Shown here in pieces: positions 41,061-49,752 of a stretch of DNA of 64,000 nt. Position 1 is the first letter of the stretch. Every line of letters starts with the position of its first letter. The DNA is from Arthrobacter globiformis. GTDB lineage: Bacteria; Actinomycetota; Actinomycetes; Actinomycetales; Micrococcaceae. The notes under the pieces are model-generated. The model searched no databases, was not told the DNA's origin, and worked only from the letters and a program-made list of their open reading frames with translations. The position numbers and the translations under genes are program-made. The stretch covers positions 4,216,001 to 4,280,000 of the forward strand of contig NZ_JAUSZX010000001.1 of NCBI RefSeq assembly GCF_030818015.1, given 5' to 3'.

Positions 41061-42032
41061 CTATTTGATGCCGGTGGTGGCGATGCCCTTGATGAGGAAA
41101 CGCTGGCCGAACAGGAACACCAGGAACACGGGCAGCAGGGACACGATGGACATCGCGAACAGCGAACCCCAGCTGGTGGCGGACTGCGAGTCGACGAAGG
41201 CGCGCAGCGCGACGGGAACCGTGAACATTTCCGGGTCGGTCAGGTAGATCAGGGCCCCGAAGAAGTCGTTCCAGGTCCAGATGAAGGTGAAGATCGTGGT
41301 GGTGGCGAGCGCCGGCACCATCAGGGGCAGGATGACCCGCAGGAAGATGCGGGGGTGGCCGGCCCCGTCGATCCTGGCCGCCTCGTCAAGCTCCTTGGGG
41401 ATGCCGCGGATGAACTGGACCATGAGGAACACGAAGAACGCGTCCGTAGCCAGCAGCTTGGGCACAATGAGCGGCCAGAAGGTGTTCACCCAGCCGATCT
41501 GGGAGAACAGGATGTACTGCGGAACGATCACCACGTGGAACGGCAGCATGATGGTCAGGAGCATGATGCCGAAGAACAGCTTCTTTCCGCTGAACTGGAG
41601 CCGGGCGAAGGCGTAAGCGGCCATGGAGCACGAGATCAGGTTGCCCAGGATGGAGCCGATCACCACGATGGCCGAGTTGAGCATGTAGTGGCCGAACGGA
41701 TGGCTCAGCGCGGACCAACCGTCCGTGTAGTTGCCCATCTCCAGGCTGTTCAGCCACAGGCCCGGGTCGCGGAAGATGAGGTCGTTGGGCCGCAGCGAGG
41801 ACACCACCATCCACAGCAGCGGGTAGATCATGATCCCGCCGGTGATGATCAGCAGTGCGTGCTTGGCCAGCGCCTTGACGCGCGCACTGCGGCTAAAGGC
41901 CAGGGTACCGCGCGATTCCCGCGGCCGGCCGGCGTTGCCCCGGGTCCTGTTGCCCCTGGTCCTGCTTCCGGGAGTTTTTCCGCCTGGGCCCTGCTCCTGC
42001 TCGGGGGCGGGCAGTGTCTGAAGTTTAGTCAT
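41061..42032 (-). CDS. Carbohydrate ABC transporter permease (MalG type), second importer
   Basis: This 323-aa six-helix permease has the EAA loop ELDEAARIDGAGHPRIFLRVILPL and the ending RFLIKGIATTGIK. An Arg/Gly/Thr-rich cytoplasmic N-terminus of about 50 residues precedes helix 1. It overlaps the stop of the upstream permease by 8 nt, so they are co-translated. It works with the permease at 42025 and the binding protein at 39545. Confidence 0.92.
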   Translation of the reverse strand: MTKLQTLPAPEQEQGPGGKTPGSRTRGNRTRGNAGRPRESRGTLAFSRSARVKALAKHALLIITGGIMIYPLLWMVVSSLRPNDLIFRDPGLWLNSLEMGNYTDGWSALSHPFGHYMLNSAIVVIGSILGNLISCSMAAYAFARLQFSGKKLFFGIMLLTIMLPFHVVIVPQYILFSQIGWVNTFWPLIVPKLLATDAFFVFLMVQFIRGIPKELDEAARIDGAGHPRIFLRVILPLMVPALATTTIFTFIWTWNDFFGALIYLTDPEMFTVPVALRAFVDSQSATSWGSLFAMSIVSLLPVFLVFLFGQRFLIKGIATTGIK

Positions 42033-42969
42033 CGTAGAACACCCAATACTTTGAAGCGATGAAGTTGACGGCCGTGAAGGCGCCGATGATCAGGAGGAGG
42101 AACCAGGCCATGGCCGAGGCGTAGCCCATGTCGAACTGGCCGAAGCCTTTTTGATAGAGGTACAGCGTGAAGAACATGGTGGAGTCCGACGGCCCGCCAT
42201 TGCCGCCCGAGACGATGAAGGCCTGGGTGAAGGACTGGAAGGAGCCAATGATCTGCAGCACCAGGTTGAAGAAGATGATGGGGCTGAGCATGGGAAGCGT
42301 GATCCGCCAGAACTTCTGCAGCGTAGTCGCCCCGTCTACCTCCGCCGCCTCGTAGTACATGTTGGGGATCTGGCGCAGCCCGGCGAGGAAGATGATCATG
42401 GGGCTGCCGAAGGTCCAGACGTGCAGCAGGATGATGGACCCGAGCGACGTGCTTGGATCCGAGATCCAGCCGGGTCCCGCGATGCCGAACATGGCCAGCA
42501 CCTGGTTGACCAGCCCGGTGGTGCCAAAGATCTGCTTCCACAAGATGGCGACGGCGACCGACCCGCCCAGGAGGGAGGGGAGGTAGAACACCGAGCGGTA
42601 GAAGGGCAGACCGCGGAGCCCCTTGTCGAGCACCAGCGCGATCAGCAGTGCGACCGCCAGCTGCAGCGGAACACCCACAAGCACATACGTGAAAGTCACC
42701 CGCAGCGAGTTGTGAAGCCGGGCGTCGCCGAGCATCCGGGTGAAGTTGTCCAGTCCCGTCCATTCCGGCGGCTGCAGGAGGTTGTAGTCGGTGAATGCCA
42801 AGTAAAGCGACATCAGCATGGGGCCGACCGTGATGACCACGAGCCCCACGAGCCACGGCAGGAGGAAGATGTAGGCGGCCTTGTTGTCGCGCCGGCTGGC
42901 CCGCTTTTCTTCCTGGGACACCGGTCCCTTGCGGCGGGACATCGACGACAGTTCGCTGATGGCGCTCAC
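42025..42969 (-). CDS. Carbohydrate ABC transporter permease (MalF type), second importer
   Basis: This 314-aa permease has EAA loop YYEAAEVDGATTLQKFWRITLPML and N-terminal AAYIFLLPWLVGLVVITVGPM. The GTG start at 42969 has GGGAGG about 5 nt upstream and overlaps the stop of a preceding 20-codon frame (GTGA). No ATPase gene is present in the cluster, so a shared MsiK-like ATPase encoded elsewhere is likely. Confidence 0.9.
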   Translation of the reverse strand: MSAISELSSMSRRKGPVSQEEKRASRRDNKAAYIFLLPWLVGLVVITVGPMLMSLYLAFTDYNLLQPPEWTGLDNFTRMLGDARLHNSLRVTFTYVLVGVPLQLAVALLIALVLDKGLRGLPFYRSVFYLPSLLGGSVAVAILWKQIFGTTGLVNQVLAMFGIAGPGWISDPSTSLGSIILLHVWTFGSPMIIFLAGLRQIPNMYYEAAEVDGATTLQKFWRITLPMLSPIIFFNLVLQIIGSFQSFTQAFIVSGGNGGPSDSTMFFTLYLYQKGFGQFDMGYASAMAWFLLLIIGAFTAVNFIASKYWVFYDD

Positions 42970-43028
42970 TGGCGCCTCCCGACGTCACCGGGGGCGCCGG
43001 GCGTCCCCTCGTGCTGCTGTGCGGCCAT
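42966..43028 (-). CDS. Possible 20-codon upstream reading frame coupled to the permease gene
   Basis: The frame encodes MAAQQHEGTPGAPGDVGRRQ. It has a strong AAAGGAG 5 nt before its ATG (43028), and its stop overlaps the permease GTG by 4 nt (GTGA). The quality of the ribosome site and the exact overlap suggest real translation, for coupling or regulation. The peptide has no recognisable domain. It could be chance, since the permease has its own ribosome site. Confidence 0.45.
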   Translation of the reverse strand: MAAQQHEGTPGAPGDVGRRQ

Positions 43029-43205
43029 GTGGTCTCCTTTGGTCATCGTGGCCTTCCACGGATTGGTACATGCCTAAGGGTTGATGCAGGCAACGGATGC
43101 CGCCAAATCATGCTCCCAATGTGGCCCGAAGGTGACTCAGGCAACGGCGGCTCCGTACCAAAGTAAACGGTTTCTTGACCGGTGTACACCCCTTTGCTAA
43201 TTTTT

Positions 43206-43220
43206 GAGAAAGCGTTTTCC
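43206..43220. promoter_or_regulatory. LacI-like operator before the esterase-Gfo/Idh-DUF6807 gene
   Basis: GAGAAAGCGTTTTCC (43206-43220) is a near-palindrome centred on CG and close to the site at 52231. It lies in the 273-bp divergent gap between the permease operon and the triple-fusion gene, so it could control both. The rest of the gap holds only AT-rich promoter-like sequence. Confidence 0.6.
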
Positions 43221-43301
43221 GACTAGGGAGCGCTGGGAGCGCCGCTGCGCGTGAACTGCGAAAGGCAGGACAAGGATGTTTGCACCCAGGAGAACCCCGG
43301 C

Positions 43302-46300
43302 ATGATTTCAGCCCGGGATGGCGCCCCCGGAAGTGCCGCCGTCGAAGACTCTTTTCCGGCCGCTCCCGTCCCGCCCTGCGCGGGCCGGCCCAGCGATGCC
43401 CGGCCCAGCGCCATCGGCGGCTATGAGGACTGGCCCGGCTTCATGGCGGCCGCCCCGCATTACCGCGCGGCAGCCAGCCGGAGCCAGGAGCTGGCTGACT
43501 TCCTCGGCGTTCCTGACATCCCGGCCAGGCCCGCCGTCCGTGTGGACTCGGAGGAAACCAACGACGGCGTGACTACCTCCCGCTTGAGCTGGCAGCTGGG
43601 CTTTGGCCCGCGCACCACTGCCTGGTTCATCCGCCCGGCGCACGCCGCCGGTCCCCTGCCGGGCGTCCTGGCGCTGCACTGCCACGCCGGCATCAAGTCC
43701 TCCGGTGCCGCGCGGCTGGTGGACAGCCCGACGGCGGGAAGCGGCCCGGACCCGCTCCGGAACCGGCTGTATGAGGGCCGGCCCTTCGCCTCCTGGCTGG
43801 CGTCGCGGGGTTTCGCCGTGCTCGCCCATGACACGTTCTCGTGGGGCAGTCGGGGCTTCGACCTCGGCACGCCTCCCGTTCGAACGGCTGCCGCCCTCGA
43901 CGGCCGGAAGGCACTGTGGCGGGAGGCCGGCGTCGAACCGTCCTCGGCAGAACTGTACGACGCCGCGGCCGCCGCCCACGAGGACACCGTGGCCAAGGCC
44001 GCCGGCCTGCTCGGCACCAGCTTCGCCGGGATGGTGGCGCACGACGACCTCGCGGCGCTGAACGTGCTCGCCGGCCTCCCGGGGGTGGACACCGGAAGGC
44101 TCGGCTGTGCCGGCTTCTCCGGCGGGGGCGGCAGGTCCCTGATCCTCGCGGCGCTCAGCCCGCTGATCCGCAGCCACGTTGTGACCTGCATGATGACCAC
44201 CTTCGGGTCCCTGTTTCCCGCATATTTGGACGCACATTCGTGGCTGCTCCAGACGCCCGGCCTCACCCGTCTCGGGGACTGGCCCGAGCTCACCGGGCGC
44301 TCATCGTCGGACAGCCTGCTGGTGCAGTACGCGTCGGCCGATGAGCTGTTCCCGGAACAGGGAATGCACGACGCCGACGCCCGCCTGGGCGCCCTCCATC
44401 CGGCCGGGCGGTACACCGGGAGCTTTTGGCCCGGCGGCCATGTCTTCACCCGCGGGATGCAGGAGGAGGCGGCCGACTTCCTCGCGGCTGGTCTCCGCGC
44501 GGAGGCGGGTCTTCAGGCGGAGGCTGGTCTTCAGGCCCGGCCGGCCGAGGCTGCCCCGGCCGTTCCGGCTGCCGTCCCCCGCGTCGCGCTGGTGGGCGTG
44601 CACGGCTACGGTGCCCGGCACCTGGAGAGTCTCCGCCGGCTGGAGGAGCGGCAACTGGCCCGGCTAATCGCCGTCGCCGATCCGCGTCCCCCGGCAGACG
44701 GGACGCTGGATTCCTCGGTGCAGGTCTTCGGCACCCTGGAGGAACTGCTGGCAGCGGGCACCGCACCGGATGTCGTCATCCTCGCGACCCCCATCCAGAC
44801 CCACGCCCCGCTGGCCCTGGCCGCCATCGCCGCCGGTGCCGACGTCTACGTGGAGAAGCCGCCGATGGCCTCCCTGGCCCAATTCGATGAGGTGCTGGCC
44901 GCGGCCAACGCGGCGGGCCGGCTGGTCCAGGTCGGGTTCCAGAGCCTCGGCTCGATGGCGCTGCCGGAGATCGCCGCACTGCTGGAATCGGGGGCACTCG
45001 GCCGCGTCCGCGGAATCGGTGCCACGGGGGCCTGGGTACGGAGCGTTGGCTACTTCAAGCGCTCACGCTGGGCCGGCCGGCGGAGCCTGGACGGCACCGA
45101 CGTCGTGGACGGGGTGGCCACGAATGCCCTGGCCCATGCGGTTGCGACCGGGCTGCGGATCGCCGGCGCGGCCGGCGTGGACGACGTCGAGTCGGTGGAA
45201 GCCGACCTGTACCGGGCCCACAACACGGAGAGCGACGACACGTCGGTGATCCGGGTCCGCACGTCGGCCGGGCGGGTCCTCATGTGTGCCCTGACCCTGT
45301 GCGCGGCCGAACAGTCCCCGCCGTCCGTCACGGTCTTCGGCACGCTCGGCAAGGCGGAGTTCTTCTACACGGAGGACAGGCTGGTCCTGGAAACCGCCCA
45401 GGGCACCAGCACGCGGACGTTCGGACGGACGGACCTGCTGGAGAATCTCCTGGCCGCCCGCGCTGACGGTAACGGGGCGGACGACGGCGGGGCGGGGCTG
45501 CTCAGCCCGCTCTCAGCTGCCGGAGCCTATATGACCGTCCTCGAGGCGGTCCGCACCGCTGACCCGCCGCGGGAGATTCCGGCGGCATGCGTTGCCTGGG
45601 AAGGCGAGGGCGACGATGCCCACCCCGTGGTTGGCGGCATCGAGGCAGCGCTGCAGCGGGCAGTTCTCTCACAGTCCACGTTCGCCGAGCTCGGGCTGCC
45701 CTGGGCCAGGCGAGAGCCGGCGACCCCGTCCTTTGCGGTGGAGGGGCGCCGCGTTGCCTGGCCGCAGGACGGAAGCCGCATCGCGCCGACGTCATCGCCC
45801 CGCCCCTACCTGCATCCGGTGACGACGCTCGCGGGCACGGTTGTCACCGACCACCTGCCTGCCGACCACGTCTGGCATTTGGGGGCGGGCGTCGCACTCC
45901 AGGACGTTGCCGGCGTGAACTTCTGGGGCGGGCGTACCTATACACGCCGGGCCAGCGGCTACGCGTGGCGGGAAGACCATGGCCGCATCCAAATCACGGA
46001 CACGGCTGAGTCCCCCGGAGCCCTGTCTCAAACGCTGCGCTGGGTTGGCCCTGACGGCAGGGCGGTTCTGTCAGAGCGGCGGCATTGGCGGTATGACGCC
46101 GTCGGCCCGTCCGTGTGGAGGCTGCGCCTGGAGTTTGAACTTTCCCCCGCCGGCACGGAACCCGTAGCGCTCGGAAGCCCGGGCTCCAACGGCCGGGAAA
46201 ACGGCGGCTACGGCGGCTTCTTCTGGCGGCTGCCACCCACAAGTGATGCCCGGATCCGGACGGCCAAGGCCGACGGCGAGGACGCCGTGCACGGCACGGT

Positions 46301-46583
46301 TGCCCCGTGGCTGGCCTGGAGCGGCAAGTTCGGGCCAGCTGGAAAGTCCGGGAGTGGCGAAGAGGCAACCCTGGTATTCCTCGCGTCGCCGCAGGCACCG
46401 GATCCGTGGTTCGTCCGGCTTTCCGGCTACCCGGGGGCCGGGCTCTCACTCGCCTGGGACCGCCCCGTTCTGGCAAGCCGGCAGGAACCCGTCCGGCGCA
46501 CCGTCACGGTTCTGATCGCCGACGGAATCCTGGGCACCGCAGATATTGCACAACTCACCGAATCTTTGGGGGAAACCACATGA
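43302..46583 (+). CDS. Triple fusion: alpha/beta-hydrolase esterase + Gfo/Idh/MocA dehydrogenase + DUF6807
   Basis: This 1093-aa protein has three parts. Residues about 40-400 form an alpha/beta-hydrolase like acetyl-xylan or dienelactone hydrolases, with nucleophile Ser273 (GFSGGGG), Asp347 (ASADELFP) and His380 (GGHVFTRG), so the triad is complete. Residues about 425-780 form a Gfo/Idh/MocA oxidoreductase (VALVGVHGYGARHL, ATPIQTHAPLAL, VEKPP, DGVATNALAHA). Residues about 830-1090 form a DUF6807 domain (RPYLHPVTTLAG, DHVWHLGAG, NFWGGRTY, GGFFWRLP). Parts 2 and 3 are paralogous to the gene at 30001. It may deacylate and oxidise a sugar derivative. The ATG at 43302 has AGGAG upstream. It overlaps the M24 gene by 4 nt. 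Confidence 0.85.
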   Translation: MISARDGAPGSAAVEDSFPAAPVPPCAGRPSDARPSAIGGYEDWPGFMAAAPHYRAAASRSQELADFLGVPDIPARPAVRVDSEETNDGVTTSRLSWQLGFGPRTTAWFIRPAHAAGPLPGVLALHCHAGIKSSGAARLVDSPTAGSGPDPLRNRLYEGRPFASWLASRGFAVLAHDTFSWGSRGFDLGTPPVRTAAALDGRKALWREAGVEPSSAELYDAAAAAHEDTVAKAAGLLGTSFAGMVAHDDLAALNVLAGLPGVDTGRLGCAGFSGGGGRSLILAALSPLIRSHVVTCMMTTFGSLFPAYLDAHSWLLQTPGLTRLGDWPELTGRSSSDSLLVQYASADELFPEQGMHDADARLGALHPAGRYTGSFWPGGHVFTRGMQEEAADFLAAGLRAEAGLQAEAGLQARPAEAAPAVPAAVPRVALVGVHGYGARHLESLRRLEERQLARLIAVADPRPPADGTLDSSVQVFGTLEELLAAGTAPDVVILATPIQTHAPLALAAIAAGADVYVEKPPMASLAQFDEVLAAANAAGRLVQVGFQSLGSMALPEIAALLESGALGRVRGIGATGAWVRSVGYFKRSRWAGRRSLDGTDVVDGVATNALAHAVATGLRIAGAAGVDDVESVEADLYRAHNTESDDTSVIRVRTSAGRVLMCALTLCAAEQSPPSVTVFGTLGKAEFFYTEDRLVLETAQGTSTRTFGRTDLLENLLAARADGNGADDGGAGLLSPLSAAGAYMTVLEAVRTADPPREIPAACVAWEGEGDDAHPVVGGIEAALQRAVLSQSTFAELGLPWARREPATPSFAVEGRRVAWPQDGSRIAPTSSPRPYLHPVTTLAGTVVTDHLPADHVWHLGAGVALQDVAGVNFWGGRTYTRRASGYAWREDHGRIQITDTAESPGALSQTLRWVGPDGRAVLSERRHWRYDAVGPSVWRLRLEFELSPAGTEPVALGSPGSNGRENGGYGGFFWRLPPTSDARIRTAKADGEDAVHGTVAPWLAWSGKFGPAGKSGSGEEATLVFLASPQAPDPWFVRLSGYPGAGLSLAWDRPVLASRQEPVRRTVTVLIADGILGTADIAQLTESLGETT

Positions 46584-47701
46584 ACGTTCCTGCACCCGCA
46601 ACCACACTGGCTGGAGCCGCACAGGCCCCAACGGCCCTGCCCGGCAACCCGAACGACCGGGCCGCCAAGCGGCAACGGGTCCTGGATATTCTGGACGCCA
46701 GGGGACATGACGCCCTGCTCCTGACCAGCAACACCGCCCTCACGTGGTACCTGGACGGCAGCCGGATGCACATCAGCCTGGCGGGCGACCCGGTCGCGGT
46801 GCTCCTCGTGGACCGTGGCGGCGACCGCCTCATCACCTTCAACAACGAAGCGGAACGGCTCGCCGCCGAGGAGCTGCCACCCGGCGTCGAACTTCACACT
46901 GTTCCCTGGCACGGACAGCTCACAGACGCCGTCGGGGCTCTTGCCGGCCCGGGCGAGCCGCTGGCAGAGAAAGCCGTGGCAGCAGAATTGCGGGCGGCAC
47001 GGCAGCCGATGCTGCCCGGTGAGAGCGCCCGCTACGCGCGGCTGTGCGCCGACGCCGCCCGCGCCATGACCGATGTCCTTTCGCGGGCAACGCCGGTCAC
47101 CACCGAGTTCGAGGTCGCCTCCGCCCTGGCCGCACGGATCGTCGCGGCCGGAGCCGAACCACTGGTCCTGCTCTGCAGCGGCAGCTCGCGCAGCGCGTTC
47201 CGGCACCCGCTCGCCACCCACTCACCCTTGGGCCGGCGGGCCATGGCCGTGGTCTGCGCCCGGCGGCACGGCATGGTGGCCAACCTGACCAGGTGGGTAC
47301 GGTTCGACGCCGGAACCCCCGAAGAACTGGACGCCGAGGAGCGCATCGCAGCAGTTGAGGCGGACATCTTCGACGCCACGGTTCCGGGCGCCAGCCTCGG
47401 CGGCATCTTCGGCGAAATCCAGGCCGCGTACGTCCGGCACGGCTTCGGTGCCGACCAGTGGACGATGCACCACCAGGGCGGGCCCGCCGGCTATGCGGGC
47501 CGGGATCCCCGGGCCACCGCGGCCACGGACGACGTCGTGGTGCCCAACCAGACGTTCACGTGGAATCCTTCCGGCCCCGGCGTCAAGATCGAGGACACGG
47601 TGCAGCTGACGGAGGCGGGCGCCGGCGTCCTGACGTCCGACCCGAGGTGGCCGGTTGCGGACGTCAACGGGCTCCCCCGGCCGCTGACCCTGCAGCTGTA
47701 G
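46580..47701 (+). CDS. M24 (pita-bread) family protein lacking canonical metal ligands
   Basis: This 373-aa protein resembles Xaa-Pro peptidases: a creatinase-like N-terminal domain (RVLDILDARGHDALLLTSNTALTWYLDG) and a C-terminal pita-bread domain. The usual metal ligands are largely missing: the D-x-G...D-x-T-R segment reads VVCARRHGMVANLTRWV, the H-G-x-G-H region reads MHHQGGPAGYAG, and the first Glu motif reads TWNPSGPG, while KIEDTVQLTEAG is kept. Like creatinase it may act without metal, probably as a C-N hydrolase or binding protein. The ATG overlaps the preceding stop (ATGA), so it is translationally coupled to the triple fusion. Confidence 0.75.
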   Translation: MNVPAPATTLAGAAQAPTALPGNPNDRAAKRQRVLDILDARGHDALLLTSNTALTWYLDGSRMHISLAGDPVAVLLVDRGGDRLITFNNEAERLAAEELPPGVELHTVPWHGQLTDAVGALAGPGEPLAEKAVAAELRAARQPMLPGESARYARLCADAARAMTDVLSRATPVTTEFEVASALAARIVAAGAEPLVLLCSGSSRSAFRHPLATHSPLGRRAMAVVCARRHGMVANLTRWVRFDAGTPEELDAEERIAAVEADIFDATVPGASLGGIFGEIQAAYVRHGFGADQWTMHHQGGPAGYAGRDPRATAATDDVVVPNQTFTWNPSGPGVKIEDTVQLTEAGAGVLTSDPRWPVADVNGLPRPLTLQL

Positions 47702-47713
47702 CTTGCCGGGGAC

Positions 47714-48847
47714 CTACGAGAGCCGGAATGCAGGATCCACCGGCAGGTCGAGGCTTCGGTCCCGCGGCTGGGGGGCGATTGCGGCGGTGAAGCTGAACCC
47801 CAGGCCCGGCAGGCCCGTGCCGTAGAGGCGGCTGTTGCGGATCCGGACCGGCGACTGGCCTGCCAGGATGCCCAGCTGTTCGAAGGAAGCGTCCTCGACG
47901 TCCTCCACGCTGACGGCCTCGGCGAGGGTCAGGGCCAGCTGGCCGGACAGCTCGGGCAGCAGGTGCGGCGCCACGCGGACGCTGTTGGCCCGGGCCAGCT
48001 CCACGATGCGGCGGAACGGCGTAATGCCGCCCACCCGGACGATGTTGGGCTGGATGATGTCCACCGCCTCGGCCTCGATGAAGTCCCGGAAGCGGTAGAT
48101 GGTGTGCACATTCTCGCCCAGCGCGATGGGTACCGGCGACTGTTTCCGCAGGCGGCGGTAGGCCGAAAGGTCGTCGGCGCGCAGTGGTTCCTCCAGCCAG
48201 TCCAGGCCAAACGGGCCCAGCACGTCCAGAGCACGGAGGGCCGCCGGCAGGTCCCAGCGCTGGTTCGCGTCGATCATGAGCCGGCGCTCCGGGCCAAGCA
48301 CCGAGCGGACCGCCGCCACGCGTTCGGCGTCCTCAGCCAGGTCCGGCTTGCCCACCTTGATCTTGACGGCCTGGTGGCCCGCGGCCACCCACCGTTCGGT
48401 CTGCGCGACAAGTTCGTCGAGGGAGTAGTGCAGGTTCACACCCGAGCCGTAGACGTCCACCGATTCCTGCCGCTGGCCCAGCAGCCCGGCCACGGGCACC
48501 CCCGCGGTGCGTGCCGCCAGATCCCAGAGGGCGAGGTCGACGCCGGCCATCGCGATGGTGGTCAGCCCGCCGCCGCCGGCCTCGTGCAGCCGCTTCCAGA
48601 GCTGGTCCCAGACCATCTCCGGGTTCGCGTCCAGCCCAGTGATAAATGGCGCGATGTCGTGGTCAAGGAGGGCCTTGACCGCCTGCGGCCCAATAGTGGG
48701 CGTCCAGGAGAAGCCGCGCCCCGCACCGCCGTCGTCCGTAAAAAGGCTGGTGGCAATGATGTGGTTCTCCGGCGCATCAGCACCCCAGCTGCGCCGCAGC
48801 GGCACCGTAATCAGGCGCGTGTGGAGCCCCGTGATCTTGGCCGGCAT
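47714..48847 (-). CDS. Mandelate racemase / muconate lactonizing enzyme family protein (sugar-acid enzyme)
   Basis: This 377-aa enolase-superfamily enzyme has a KxK base motif (AVKIKVGKPD), metal ligands in LMIDANQRWD, DWLEEPL and ALGENVHT, and a C-terminal APHLLPELSG histidine. Such enzymes dehydrate or cycloisomerise sugar acids or lactones by abstracting an alpha proton. The exact substrate cannot be read. The neighbouring KdgD-type gene and NAD-dependent dehydrogenase suggest an aldarate or aldonate route. Its ATG overlaps the kdgD stop by one base. Confidence 0.82.
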   Translation of the reverse strand: MPAKITGLHTRLITVPLRRSWGADAPENHIIATSLFTDDGGAGRGFSWTPTIGPQAVKALLDHDIAPFITGLDANPEMVWDQLWKRLHEAGGGGLTTIAMAGVDLALWDLAARTAGVPVAGLLGQRQESVDVYGSGVNLHYSLDELVAQTERWVAAGHQAVKIKVGKPDLAEDAERVAAVRSVLGPERRLMIDANQRWDLPAALRALDVLGPFGLDWLEEPLRADDLSAYRRLRKQSPVPIALGENVHTIYRFRDFIEAEAVDIIQPNIVRVGGITPFRRIVELARANSVRVAPHLLPELSGQLALTLAEAVSVEDVEDASFEQLGILAGQSPVRIRNSRLYGTGLPGLGFSFTAAIAPQPRDRSLDLPVDPAFRLS

Positions 48848-49752
48848 CAGCGGCCCGCCAGCTCGTGGCCTTTGGCCAGGATCGCTTTGAGCTCCACGAG
48901 CTGGTCCTCGGTGGGGTCAACCAGCGGGGGCCGGACCGGACCGACGGCCAGTCCGTTGAGGCGCAGCCCGGCCTTGATCAGGGAGACGCCGAAGCCCGGT
49001 GTCTGGTCCCGCAGGCGCACGAGGGGCGCGTAGAAGCCGTCGAGCAGTGCCTGCCGGCGGTCCTCATCGCCGCTGGCGTAGGCGTCGTAGTAGGCGGTGG
49101 CGATTTCCGGTGCCACGGCGAAGGCCGCCGAGGAGTACAGCGGGATGCCGAGTCCCCGGTACGCGCCCTGGGTCAGTTCGGCGGTCAGGAGGCCGTTGAA
49201 GAGCAGGAAGTCCTCCCGGCCGCTGGCCCTGACGGCGGAGACGATCTCCTGGGCCAGGCCGACGTCGCCGATGCCGTCCTTGAAGCCGATGACCTTGGGG
49301 TTGCCGGCCAGCTGCGCAATGGCCCTGGCCGTGAACTTGGCCGTGCCGCGGTGGTACACGATCACCGGCAGGCTGCTCGCGCCGGCCACGGCCTCCATGT
49401 AGGCCACCACGCCCTCGGTGGGCCCGGAGACCAGGTACGGTGGCAGGACCAGCAGGGCGTCGGCGCCCGCTTCCTCGGCCGCGCGGGCCGCGGCGAGGGC
49501 GTGGCCAAGGGGGCCGCCGGCGCCGGCGATGACGGGCACCTGGCCGTTGACGGTTTCGACGGCGGCCGTAACCACGGTGCGCACCTCGTCGATGCTCAAC
49601 GCATGGAATTCGCCGGTGCCGCATGCCGGGAACACCCCGCCGGGGCGGTGCGCAAGGCGTGAGGCGATGTGTTCCTTCAGGACCTCAACGTCCACTGCGC
49701 CGTCGGCGCCGAAGGGGGTGACGGGAAAGAAGAGCACGCCGTCGAGTTTCAT
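48847..49752 (-). CDS. 5-dehydro-4-deoxyglucarate dehydratase-like (KdgD), DHDPS family
   Basis: This 301-aa TIM-barrel protein has the KdgD-type N-terminus GVLFFPVTPFGADG and FPACGTGEFHALSIDE, a YHRGTAKFT segment and the Schiff-base lysine in VIGFKDGIGDV. KdgD converts 5-keto-4-deoxyglucarate to 2-oxoglutarate semialdehyde with loss of water and CO2. I use the ATG at 49752 with AGGAG upstream; a much longer open frame upstream is in the wrong frame for the neighbours and is spurious. It overlaps both flanking genes. Confidence 0.85.
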   Translation of the reverse strand: MKLDGVLFFPVTPFGADGAVDVEVLKEHIASRLAHRPGGVFPACGTGEFHALSIDEVRTVVTAAVETVNGQVPVIAGAGGPLGHALAAARAAEEAGADALLVLPPYLVSGPTEGVVAYMEAVAGASSLPVIVYHRGTAKFTARAIAQLAGNPKVIGFKDGIGDVGLAQEIVSAVRASGREDFLLFNGLLTAELTQGAYRGLGIPLYSSAAFAVAPEIATAYYDAYASGDEDRRQALLDGFYAPLVRLRDQTPGFGVSLIKAGLRLNGLAVGPVRPPLVDPTEDQLVELKAILAKGHELAGR

